The notes under the pieces are model-generated. The model was not told the DNA's origin. It did not search any database and saw only the letters and a list, made by a program, of their open reading frames with translations. 64,000 bases of DNA from Pseudopithomyces maydicus. Lineage: Eukaryota > Ascomycota > Dothideomycetes > Pleosporales > Didymosphaeriaceae. Of this stretch, positions 43,225 through 53,672 are shown in pieces (positions within the stretch are counted from its first letter, which is position 1; the number at the start of each line of letters is the position of its first letter). A program made the position numbers and the translations under genes. The DNA is taken from NCBI GenBank assembly GCA_026873275.1, contig JANTUC010000014.1:744001-808000 (forward strand). Reading direction: 5' to 3'.

Positions 43225-45326
43225 GTTCAAGAAGCGACAGTGGCCTGAGTAATAATTTCTTGGATTCACGTTGGAGTCAAGTAGTAGTCCAGTCTACAGA
43301 TAGCGGACTGTGTGATGGTGATTTCAAGTGCAGCGTGATACCCATCTTTTATGCCAGCGAACTCACACCCACGATGATGCGGTGCCCAGGCTCCATCAAC
43401 TCGATCGACAATTTCGTCTAGAAATCTCAGGCATTTTTCTATAGCCATTGCTGATAGTTGCGCCGTAAATAACACACCATGACGGTCGCAAAGACATCGG
43501 ATGTCTGGCCCCATCCGTTCCATCGCATTCCTTCTCGAGATAATTCCATCGAGCCTAGCGGTTACTGAATCGGGTAAGAGTAGTCCGCAAAGGGAAGGAC
43601 TACGGATGGTTGTTGCGCCGGCGGTTGGAATGCGAGATCGACATGCCAAGCGGGAATGTACGTCATAGACTGCTGAAACCACCGACAAAGCCACAACGAA
43701 GCCTAGCTCACTGCAAGAGCCTATTAGATTTACCTTCGTTTCTCACTAATTGGTTCTCGACCTTTCGATTCTCGATTGAGATTGGTGTACGCAGGTGGTT
43801 TTCCCATAGCAATCATGCATGCAATCGATGTTCCGGAAAATACATATAGTCTACTCTGCACTTTCTTCAGAGGTGGAACATAGGATGTCCTCCAAATACA
43901 ATATGTCACTTGGTTATTGCGCTACCTTGAAGTCGTTTCTATGCCTGGAAGAAAGCAACCTGCGACTAAAGAACGACTCTCTCGTTGCTGATATAAGGAT
44001 ATTCTGTTGTCCTAAGCAGAGAAGATAACAGTTTAGCTTATCATTGTTACCGAATGGTTGGCTAGAGTAACATTCCTGAAATCAATAGATTCGTTATATC
44101 GACGAATATATACATGCTGAGGTTTAGTCATTGTCCCCAATGTCGCCTTCGATGCGTTCACAAAGTCGTGAATCCTGTTGTAGTCAGCTGGACTGAAGTT
44201 ACCCTACCGACGATAATTGTATCAAAACTTCATGTGAATATTCGCTCGTGAGCATGCAGCTCAGCTGATGCGCGGGCCGCTAATCGATCTAGATAATCAA
44301 TCAGTCTAAGTTCAACCTCGGTATTGTTGTCGACTCCACCAACCATCTACATGAATTATTCGGAAAATTGGCCAACGACAGGTTAGCTACTTGTTATTGA
44401 TTTCGAGAGCCAATGATATCTGCTCTAAAGCAACGGCACGCACCTCTCGGTTTCTACGCCATAAGCCCCGAAACAATAAGCACTCGATGACCACGTACGT
44501 ATGCAGCTCCATATATACAGAGGTCTATTCAGTATAGATTCAAGACACGAATTATCCGTACGATGGATAGGAGGGGTAATTTGCAGCTCTCCCACTTGTG
44601 TGGTTCTTTGTTGAGGCTAGGAACGGTGCCAAAACTACACGCCGCAAACAATTGCGCGCCAAAAGTTCAGCTGTGCCTGAACCTGCGCCTGGAACACCTA
44701 GATAACCCACGGCAAATTGACATCCGACGTACGCCACTGCAGAAATGCCACGAGTTTCCCAGTCATCCCTAGCAACGGCTGGAACATCCTAAGGTGGCTA
44801 AGCAAGCACGTGGCTCCGCGCAAGCCACTTACTTCTCGGCGCAATGACTGATTCTTAGCTACATTTAGAACGTGTTATAGCTAAAGCGTACCACCCAGAT
44901 TACCAACCAAAGGTCGCAATTACACTATTCTCCGGATGTACCTTTCCCGGTACGAGCAAAAGCCTCAAGCTAATTGAGACTCATCACCACATGATGCCTT
45001 ATTGTGGCTTGTGCATTAGCACTGGCATAATATTCTGTGGCATTTGTTTGGTACCCATAAGTTTGGATGATCTGTAATCAGATGAGGCTTGGACCAATTT
45101 CGAATGGACGGGCAATTAGGGAACAAAGTTGGTACCGTTGGATTTGGTGGATGACAGGACGATGCCACGCTTTTGTTCGTTTGCGGACACTTCGCTTGGA
45201 CGGACCCTCTATATAACAATAGCTGACCGTTCAAACATTCAGCCATCCAGCACGCTCTTCAGTCACGCTAGAACATATTCTCTGTTGTTCAATACTACTG
45301 AAACCGACTAATTTATTTGATTGACC
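43225..45326. other. 2.1-kb intergenic region
   Basis: No supported gene. A 142-codon minus-strand frame at 43266-43694 lacks an ATG at its end and recognisable motifs. The right end is the promoter of the LsdA-like gene. Confidence 0.5.
45209..45216 (+). promoter_or_regulatory. TATA box of LsdA-like gene
   Basis: CTATATAA about 115 bases upstream of the ATG at 45327. Confidence 0.55.
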
Positions 45327-46457
45327 ATGCGTCCTACGCTTCTTTATAATACGGCAGCCTTTGCAACCTTCGCTTTCGCTGGCCCAATCAACCGAAGGGG
45401 AGGTAACTCCTGGCCTCACTGGGGAGACGATCACCATGGGGAACACTATGGTGGTGATAATTTCAACAACTTCTCACCTTACCTTCCCAACGGTTTTCCC
45501 AACCCATCACCGGCCCAAGTTATACAAATTCAGAATCAAGCCCACGGAACACTTCCCAATACTCCGCTGCCATCAGGTCTCAGCAAAAATAGCATTACTA
45601 GTCTCCAGCTCATCGCAGTCAATGAGATCGTCGAGGTCGCTTTCTTCTACGAGCTTGTCCAGAACATCACCAACAACGTGGAAGGTTACAAGCTCGGTGA
45701 GGGGCGTGACAAGATTCTTGAAGATCTCAATGTCATCCTCGGCGTGGAGCAGCTTCATGCTCTTGGCGCGAATGCCATCCTCCAGACCAACGGCGCCGAC
45801 CCAATGAAGCCTTGCAAATACAACTTCCCTGTTACCGACTACAAGTCGGCCATCGCTCTCGCAGCCACAGTCACTGATTTGGTTCTCGGTACTCTTCAGG
45901 ATGTGAACGACATCTTCGCTCAAAACACCGAGAACGGCCCTGTCCGCCTGGTCTCTTCCGTCATTGGTGATGAGAGTCAGCAAGAGGGTCTATTCCGCGT
46001 CATTCAGAAGAAGACTACACCCGCTCAGCCTTTTTTGACTACCGCCACCCGTGACTTTGCCTTCACGGCTGTTCAAGGCTTCATCGTTCCTGGAAGCTGT
46101 CCCGATCTCAAAAAGATAGCGCTTCAAACGTTTAAGCCTCTTAACGTCATCACTTCAGACATCCAGCCAAAAACCCAAGAGCTCAAGTTCAGCTTCTCGT
46201 TAGAAGGTGTTGATGCCGATGTTCACTCGCTTTCTTTGGTGTTGATCAATGCTTTGAACAAGCCAATTGTGGAGAAGCTTGAGAATGTCAAGGTCGACGG
46301 CAAGATTGTCACCTTCACGGCCGAATTCCCCTTTGACGAATTCCTACTCCATGGACTTACCATTGCCGCTGTCACTCACAAGGCGGAATCTTTTGCCGAT
46401 GCAGATGCGGTTTCAAAGGCAACCATTTTTGGTCCGGGGCTTATCGAAGTCAACTAG
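45327..46457 (+). CDS. LsdA/Rds1-type ferritin-fold secreted protein
   Basis: Ferritin-like protein resembling Aspergillus late sexual development protein LsdA and stress protein Rds1; 376 residues, intronless. The ATG at 45327 opens MRPTLLYNTAAFATFAFAGP, a signal peptide. A Gly/His/Asn-rich linker follows (HWGDDHHGEHYGGDNF). The ferritin-like helices include LQLIAVNEIVEVAFFYELV and ILGVEQLHALGANAIL; the Glu and His residues there are the expected positions of such domains. The C-terminal half is beta-rich and probably forms a second domain. Expression is often developmental or stress-linked in relatives; nothing here shows that directly. It lies between the two DUF1996 copies. Confidence 0.85.
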   Translation: MRPTLLYNTAAFATFAFAGPINRRGGNSWPHWGDDHHGEHYGGDNFNNFSPYLPNGFPNPSPAQVIQIQNQAHGTLPNTPLPSGLSKNSITSLQLIAVNEIVEVAFFYELVQNITNNVEGYKLGEGRDKILEDLNVILGVEQLHALGANAILQTNGADPMKPCKYNFPVTDYKSAIALAATVTDLVLGTLQDVNDIFAQNTENGPVRLVSSVIGDESQQEGLFRVIQKKTTPAQPFLTTATRDFAFTAVQGFIVPGSCPDLKKIALQTFKPLNVITSDIQPKTQELKFSFSLEGVDADVHSLSLVLINALNKPIVEKLENVKVDGKIVTFTAEFPFDEFLLHGLTIAAVTHKAESFADADAVSKATIFGPGLIEVN

Positions 46458-47067
46458 ATGCAATCGAGCCAGATCTTGATACGGTATCTCACGAAGGTGA
46501 AAATCCAAGTAATATGGTTCAACAGGTAGCGATTACTGATTTTCCTTTTTCAAAAAAAGATTATTTATGCCATAGTTATAATTTTAATGTCACCATTGCA
46601 CCGTATAACTCCCTTCTGCTGGTGTTTCCATCCCTGTTCGTCTCGGGCGCAGGCCCCACATTGCACCTAAACCACTCTAACCGCCTGGTGCCAATACTCA
46701 CGGCCCGCGTTGAGTATACATCAGTTGTACCCTGGTTCTTGGCCTCTATATAATACTGTTATAATGCTGATCGAGGTGGTCGGCATTGGAGTTGATTTTC
46801 CCAACAACCACAATGTTCCAGGTTCAGGGGGGTCGGATTAATCTGCAATAATATGTGAATGAGCGTCCTATGGCACAGTATTCCACCACCGGGCTTCGAT
46901 AAATGAAGTCGATACAACAAAACGTGGCGCTGGGCATGGTAGTGGAACCAGATATTTATGAGGATAGTCAAGGTACCTACTCACCCGTAAACGCGGTTTT
47001 TGAGACCATCCAAAATTCGACTTTGTGTGTCTCTCCGAAAACAATTAGATCACGTTCGATATAGACG
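46458..47067. other. Spacer before second DUF1996 gene
   Basis: AT-rich, includes the LsdA-like 3' UTR and the DUF1996 promoter. No gene seen. Confidence 0.5.
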
Positions 47068-48389
47068 ATGAACTGGGTACTCTTCTTCCTGCAAACGGGT
47101 TTTGCGCATGGCGCATTACGTTTCGGCTGCTCGACTGTTTCCGTACAACGGCTTGATCCACTTGTAGAACCAGGCGCAAATCCTAGCTCTCATGTTCATC
47201 AAGTAAGTATTTTCTCTACTCCGAACTAGTAAATAACGCTAACTACCATGAGATTGTTGGAGGTAATGCCTTCGCGCCGACGATGAAAGGTGATATCGGC
47301 GAGCAAGCAAACTGCACCACATGCGTTTACACAGAAGATTTCAGGTAACCGGTTCTTCAAGATGGGTTCGCAGATTATTCTACTAAGATGAAATAGCAAT
47401 TACTGGACTGCAGTGATGTACTTCAAACATGAAAATGGAAGCTACAAGCGTGTGCCACAGTACCCAAATGCACAGCTAGGGTACGAAGGGTGCGTCTCTT
47501 ACACGTGCAAATAGATTTAGAGCAATTTACTAACTTCCGTTTTGAACAGAAAAGATGACACGAATATCAACGGTGGTATGACCATCTACTATACTGAAAA
47601 GAACTTTGACACAGACGGGACTGACTTCATCACCGCGTTTCCTCCGGTAAGATCCAACATCCCGTGTAACGCTAGTTCGAATTTAGAGCCCATTAACTAA
47701 TCTTTGCGTGCCACAGGGATTCCGCATGACCGTAGGTAGCCCGACCGTAACAGAAAAGAGCAACGGTACGAACCCGGGACTGGCATACACTTGCCTAGAT
47801 ACAATTCTGACACGTGGTCGTGAAACTCCGGATTTTCCCAAAGCACCATGTGCTGCTGGTATCATGGTACGGCCGATATAACTCATCTTGGAATAAGCTT
47901 ACTAACACCTCTCAGGCCATCCATCACTTCCCTGCTTGCTGGGATGGAAAGAATGTCGATAGCCCGGACCATCAATCACACATGTTCTCTACCGAGCGGG
48001 GCCACTTCCTTGAAGCCGGGCCATGTCCTGCCTCGCATCCCGTCCGTGTCCCGCAAGTAGCATACGAAACAATGTGGAACACGACCGCGTTCAAAGACAT
48101 GTGGCCCAAGGATGGCTCTCAGCCTTTTGTCTGGTCGTTCACGGGCAATGGGTATGGCACACATGCTGATTACTTGTTTGGTTGGAAAGGAGACAGTTTG
48201 CAAAGGGCCATCAACGATACCTGCATGTTTCATGGGTGTGGTAGCCCAGGTATGCAAGGTATTCTGAAAACTCAGACAGTCGAGGAGATGAACAAGTGCT
48301 CAGCTGCAAAGAGAGTGGAAGAAGATGTTGATGGGTGGCTGGACGAGCTACCTGGACAGAAGATGGAGGGTAGAGCATTCACGGCATAG
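47068..48389 (+). CDS. Secreted DUF1996 protein (paralogue 2)
   Basis: Second DUF1996 protein, 346 residues. Six exons: 47068-47202, 47253-47344, 47397-47489, 47550-47646, 47717-47866 and 47916-48389. All junctions keep the frame. The signal peptide is MNWVLFFLQTGFAHG. Conserved blocks are FGCSTVSVQRLDPLVEPG, HVHQIVGGNAF, DFSNYWTAVMYF, GFRMTVGSP, FPACWDGKNVDSPDHQSH and DYLFGWKGDSLQRA. It differs from paralogue 1 at several intron positions: one exon covers the TEDFS segment without a micro-exon, and an extra intron falls in YEGKDD. The two copies lie 6.6 kb apart in the same orientation, which fits an old duplication. Function unknown; secreted. Confidence 0.92.
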
Positions 48390-48500
48390 ACTCATGAATT
48401 GATGTTGGAAGTACAATTCTGAATAGAAATTGGAACATATCATTGGTAGGAATCTTTGGCTATGTAGAGATGTCCTTAAAACGAGTTCAGACTGTCAGTA

Positions 48501-50326
48501 TCAGTCGTCCGTCTCCTTCTCTTGGATTTGACTTAGATTTTCTTTCTTCCCGAATGTCTTGCCTTCCATATCTCGAGCTACTTCAATGCTGATCGCAGTT
48601 TGGTATGACTTGAACTTCCAGACAGACACCTTATTTGCAAAAAGCTCGTCTATCTCTTCCAGTGTTCTATCGTTTTGAGCATTGTTAGAAATTTACTTTA
48701 TGAAGGGCTAGGTTAAAACTTACCTTCCTTTCATCTCAGGCATGCAGAAGAAAAAGAATATAACACAGATGAAGTTTCTTCAGTGACATTAGCACACGTT
48801 TCACAAGTTCAAAGATGAACACTCACGATGCTGCCCATATATACCCGTACTTAGCACCCTACAAGCAGTCAGCAATGCCCCATTTGAACCGAGGAGGTAC
48901 GCATACCCATCCGAGATTCTGTGGATTGATAAAATACGGTGTGCAAAAAGCATTTAACCAGGCCAGGAAGTATCCCAGACTTGTCGCACTGCCAACTGTC
49001 CAGGCTCGCAACCTTGTACTCACGAGTTCGGTCGCCACTGGATAGCTCGCAGCACCCACGCACATATTATACCCCCATTTAAACAATGCAGTAAAGCCGA
49101 TCAAGCAACTCTGATTGGCTTTGGTTCCAGGCGCGACAGTCGCGGCTACTGCCAAAGCCAGCTGCGAAAAGCCGCAGATAAGACCACCAAGGATGAGAAT
49201 CGAGCGGCGGCCAAGATGTCGTTTCATGAGATACATGCCCATGTTCACGCCTACAAATCCTAGACAGGTAGCCATAATAGTGTACTTGAAAGAGTCGGAA
49301 ACAGAGAGACCGGATACGGTCAAAAAATACGTGCCATAGGAGATCACGAACCACACGCCAGAGCCTGTTTGGCATGCTATCATCCCGAAGCACAGAAGTG
49401 TTCTTCGTAGATCAGTACCTAAATTCGTCAGTAAAAAGGTCGTTGGTGATGACGCGCACGAACCCTTGAACATGTCGAGAGCGCCGACGGTGGTGGCGAG
49501 TCGTTTCTCTTCCTCGATACCCTTTACCATTTCAGCCCACTCCAGGTCCACCGATTCAGAGGTAACTGATGATCCTCTAAGACATTCAAGTGATCTTCTT
49601 GCCTCGGCCTCCCTGCCTTTGGCCAGTAAATATCGTGGACTCTCTGGTACAAACAACAAGCCCACTGCCAGTATCATTGGCACGATAAAGAGTGTCCCGA
49701 TTGGTATCTGGTATGATGCTTTGTCAAGCCTGCTCTTCGTCGCATTGGTGACGGCAGCACCTATGATGCTTCCAATATTCACCCAATAGGCAAAGAGCGC
49801 AACAATAACACCACGAAGGTGCGCAGGGCTTGCCTCCGATGTATAGATGTTTGAGAATGTGACCAGAAAACCGTTCGCGAAGCCAAGTATAAGACGACCT
49901 ATATAGATAGCTGCTTGAGTCGTGCTTGTCATCTGGACGATGCAAGCAACGGCATTCAGCACGCATGCGATCCACAATGCGACTTTGCGACCGAAGAAAT
50001 GAGAGAATGTACCCGCTGTTAAGGCCGAGATGAAGGAACCGAGCGTCAAAAGCGATGCAATAAGCTGCTGGAAAGTAGACTTTTTTCAGGTCAGTACTGG
50101 GTGACACAAGTCAACTCTGGGCTTTGCTCACATCTATTGCATAACCTCCTGGTGCATTCGTATTTGCGTATCCGAACACTCGTAGAAAACCAGGCATGGC
50201 CTGCAGCCCGCCTACCGCTGCAGAATCGAGGCCGTACTGGAGGTTAGCTATTGAGACTATGCAACAAATAAAGAGACATTTTCGATTCGCCCAGAGCGAT
50301 GTCTCCGACGCTTCTTTTCGTGTCAT
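48501..50326 (-). CDS. MFS sugar transporter (alpha-glucoside/hexose permease-like)
   Basis: Sugar-porter MFS protein of 524 residues, six exons: 50326-50132, 50079-49464, 49418-48907, 48858-48827, 48777-48724 and 48666-48501. The intron at 49419-49463 is 45 nt with no in-frame stop, so a continuous frame masks it; splicing restores DMFKGTDLRRTLLC as in relatives. Motifs are HFFGRKVALW (loop 2-3), PESPRYLLAKGREAEARRSL after helix 6, KRHLGRRSIL (loop 8-9) and PEMKGRTLEEIDELF at the end. An N-terminal QYGLDSAAVGGLQAMPGFL is typical for maltose-type permeases. Substrate is unproven. The intronless CocE hydrolase lies next to it on the same strand. Confidence 0.9.
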
Positions 50327-50896
50327 TTCCGCAATTATGTCCAGTAAGGAGTTATCAAAGGAAGAATAGGAACAGGGATGTTATGCGAGTACTCAGAGTT
50401 TCTTGTATTCACTGCCAATCAGAGATTGTGTAAAATGGAATACACCTGAGCAGCGAGCCCCAAATTTACCAGATGCCAATTGATCAACGGAAGCCTGTAA
50501 TATAACCGGTCCTCTCCACTGCGAAGTCCGGGGCCCCGCAGTCCGTGCGATTTTCCCTTCGCAAGGAAATACAATTCCAGCTTTGCCTAGAGATGACTAT
50601 GCTCAAATAGGATTGGCCATGCTCGGTAACATCTGTCACAACGCGCTTGTGCTTGTATTCCTGGCAGACAAAGGTCACGGGCGAGAGCCGATGGTAAATG
50701 GTGGGGCTTTTCCCGGACTGGAAGTGGAGACTGGGGAAAAGAGGAGATGAGCAGCGCCTATGTGGGGTCAATCGAATTACAATGTGCGTCCACCTGCATA
50801 AAAAAACACATCTTAACTCTGCAAACTGGTAACCAACTTCCCGGGGAAAAAACAACGGCGCTGGTGGATTTGTGCTTTGCATGAATTGCGTCATGG
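50327..50896. other. Transporter promoter / hydrolase 3' region
   Basis: 570 bases between two minus-strand genes; should contain the transporter promoter and hydrolase 3' UTR. Nothing else seen. Confidence 0.5.
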
Positions 50897-52900
50897 CTAA
50901 ACAAGATCGCGAGGTACCTTGAACTCGTAGTCCCGTCCGAAGACAGCCTTTTCCCCCTCCCAAGCATCAATGCGTGCCGTCATGATCCAATCAGTAACTG
51001 TTGCTCGCATCTTGGTCCATCCTTTGAAGCTGACTTTAATGTCGTCGCGTTCAAACTCTCTCTCGAACCCTTGGTAAACCTCAGCAGACAACGGGTCCGC
51101 GGGGTGTATTCCCATCACTAATGGCGTACTCCAACCAAACCGCCACCCTGTCTCATCGACCTCCCATTTACCATCATCCCAGTCTACGACAAGTTCTGTA
51201 CGACCAGTGTCCCAATCTTGCTTGACGTAGTTTTGATGACTGGCAGGACGAAGTTGGGTCTTTTTGAGAGTACCGTTGATCGCAGGTCTGAAGGGCTTGA
51301 GTTCAGAATCTAGCGAGCTATCCTTCCGAACAGGAAGATCAAGAGAGCTGCAGCCTGTATCTATCGTAAGAGTCGTGACTTCGGGAGATGGCCAAACAAT
51401 GGGAAAGTATGTAGTAGACAGTGCGAGACGAAGACGACTGCCTACACCAAGCCGTTGGCCAAAGTGGTTCAGCTTCAAAACTACGTCGTAGAATTTTCCT
51501 GGCTCGAGTGCTTGGAGATCCTCGTGACCCCCACGATGAGTCAGATTGAGTAGCCCATAGGATACACGGGTCGCTGCTCCATTTGGTAGCACCTCTGAAA
51601 GCGTTGCAGCAACCAACGCGTTTGGCTTGTCGCTTGCCACGCGAATGTTGAGAACCGGGGCTCCAAGCAAGTTCAGAGGTTCTTTCATCGGCTTTGTGTC
51701 GAATACAAGGCTTCCTCCAGCTTCCATACGTTGGTCCGAAGGCCCTTCTCCCTCGACGCCAAATATCAGCCACCTTCCTCCTGCGAAGCCAACAGTTTGC
51801 GGTGAACAGATTTCAACAAGCTCAGAAGAGCTGCTCATGTTCTCAGTCAGACGCCCTGGAGTCAAGCCCAATTTCTGTGTAAGCGCCTTAGAATCAGACC
51901 AATCGTTCTCCGCCACCCACTGTCCAGGGCGAAACTTGTCATGAGGAGCTGGCGGGAAAGGATCTTGGAGATAACAGCGAAGCTGAGGTTCGTCCATGAT
52001 ATTCGTATCATCAATTCCCTTTAGCCATTTGTCCCACCACCTAACTGTTTCCTGCAAGAAACCAATCTGCGGAGCAGGTTTTGCAAAGTTGGGGTACTTA
52101 TGACCCCACGGGCCAACAAGACCTTTCTTTGGGCATTTCAGGTTTTCCAACATCCGAAATACGGTGTTTGTATATGGGTCTTGCCAGCCACTCACCAAAT
52201 AGGTAGCCGCTTCGATTGAGCTATAATCTTCTTTGATCGAGCCATGCTTCCAGAACTTATTTCTTCGTTGATTTTCATGCCATTCCTTTGCGAAGAATCC
52301 TCCGGATTCGAGACGCTGAAGCCAGAGATCTCGCCACTGGTCGCCAACTATGGCAGGATCTGGCGGGCACGAATTGATGGCGAACATGGAAGCCGCCCAG
52401 GTAAAGTTCTCGGTCAACATGCAGCCTCCCATATAATGGATATCGTCAGCGTATCGATCGTCTGTTGAGCACATGGAAACAATGGCCTTCAACTCTGGTG
52501 GTCTTCTCGCCGCAACCTGAAGGGAATTGAAGCCGCCCCAGGAGATACCGATCATTCCGCAGGAGCCGGTGCACCATTCCTGTGCTGCAATCCACTTCAG
52601 AACCTCTAAACAATCATCTTGCTCCTGCTTTAAATATTCTCCTAGGATAAGACCTTGTGAGTCGCCGGTACCTCGCATATCTACTCGAATGCAGGCATAA
52701 CCGCGACCCGCAACGTAGGGCATATTCATCGCGTCGCGTTCTGCCGTCATGTCCCGTTTTCGATATGGCAAATACTCGAGGATAGCAGGAACCGGATGTG
52801 ATTTGGCATTTTTGGGCAACCAAATCATGGCTGATAGAACAGTGCCATCACTCAGTTTGATGGGTTCGTGATAAATCACGCGAATTGGTAGGAGCTGCAT
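50897..52900 (-). CDS. CocE/NonD-family (X-Pro dipeptidyl-peptidase S15-like) hydrolase
   Basis: Serine hydrolase of the CocE/NonD, peptidase S15-like group, 667 residues and intronless. The alpha/beta-hydrolase domain shows LEYLPYRKRDMTAERD, VDMRGTGDSQG (oxyanion region) and the nucleophile elbow GISWGGFNS. The acid is probably in SGWQDPYTN and the catalytic His in VGPWGHKYP. It is followed by GFLQETVRWWDKWLKG and a C-terminal jelly-roll domain from about residue 390. Substrate may be an ester or amide; it cannot be fixed. There is no signal peptide, so it is probably intracellular. The strong resemblance to bacterial members and the lack of introns raise the possibility of horizontal acquisition. 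Divergent from the GIT-like transporter gene. Confidence 0.88.
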   Translation of the reverse strand: MQLLPIRVIYHEPIKLSDGTVLSAMIWLPKNAKSHPVPAILEYLPYRKRDMTAERDAMNMPYVAGRGYACIRVDMRGTGDSQGLILGEYLKQEQDDCLEVLKWIAAQEWCTGSCGMIGISWGGFNSLQVAARRPPELKAIVSMCSTDDRYADDIHYMGGCMLTENFTWAASMFAINSCPPDPAIVGDQWRDLWLQRLESGGFFAKEWHENQRRNKFWKHGSIKEDYSSIEAATYLVSGWQDPYTNTVFRMLENLKCPKKGLVGPWGHKYPNFAKPAPQIGFLQETVRWWDKWLKGIDDTNIMDEPQLRCYLQDPFPPAPHDKFRPGQWVAENDWSDSKALTQKLGLTPGRLTENMSSSSELVEICSPQTVGFAGGRWLIFGVEGEGPSDQRMEAGGSLVFDTKPMKEPLNLLGAPVLNIRVASDKPNALVAATLSEVLPNGAATRVSYGLLNLTHRGGHEDLQALEPGKFYDVVLKLNHFGQRLGVGSRLRLALSTTYFPIVWPSPEVTTLTIDTGCSSLDLPVRKDSSLDSELKPFRPAINGTLKKTQLRPASHQNYVKQDWDTGRTELVVDWDDGKWEVDETGWRFGWSTPLVMGIHPADPLSAEVYQGFEREFERDDIKVSFKGWTKMRATVTDWIMTARIDAWEGEKAVFGRDYEFKVPRDLV

Positions 52901-53672
52901 GGCGTTTCGTATCTGAAGTTGTAGGAAATTAGACTCCGGTAAGTTTCAAACCTGATGTCGTCACACTCACCTTGCTTGCTTGGCTTTTTAGGGATCAACT
53001 CACCAAGTCAACAGATGTTTCAATTTGTTCGACGTTACGAACGAGTCGACACAGAGAGATATTTTGCAGTACCTTGGTGACACGTTTCCGAGTTCGGCAC
53101 GCACTAGTCACACATCTAGGAAATTTCTAAGGTTACATGCGGCCTGCTTGAATTACTTGGAACAAATATCCGATTTCGCCCTCTCCCCGAACCAAAAAAC
53201 ACATTGTGAAGTGTAAGAGGTATGGATGGTACTTGATCGTAGGCGTAAGGCTTGCCGCTTGCGCCGACCTCCGAACAGCCAACCCTTTCACTAGGCTTGA
53301 AGCAGACAGGATCTATCCCAATATAGCTAGAACCCCGCTCATTGCACCTGTGAAATGAGGCTCCCCACTCTTGTCGTGCTCCACTCCCACATCTCTATGG
53401 AGTCGCTCTGGGGAGCTTACGGTATCCGGTATGCCGGCAACCCGTCGGGAGATTGTAGCGAAAGAGAGCCGATGATCCTATCGTAACATCGCGCTCGTGC
53501 GGCAGTTGTTCGCTGGACCTGTTCACTGAGCCGTGCGAAAGCGGCCTGCAGAAGGGCCGATCTGCTGCCATTCGGATCAAGTTTATCGGCAGGATTATAA
53601 GGATGCACTCATTACGTGGCTGACCCGTATCTCTGGGACCTTCTACCACCTCTTTCCAGCTACAAAGACACC
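52901..53672. other. Divergent promoter region (CocE hydrolase / GIT-like transporter)
   Basis: 772 bases shared by two divergent genes, a layout that permits co-regulation. Short frames present show no motif. An in-frame ATG at 53616 would add 19 residues to the transporter. Confidence 0.5.

Noticed and set aside
43266..43694. 142-codon minus-strand frame
   Set aside because: No ATG at its start and no family motif; might be a gene remnant but not supportable.
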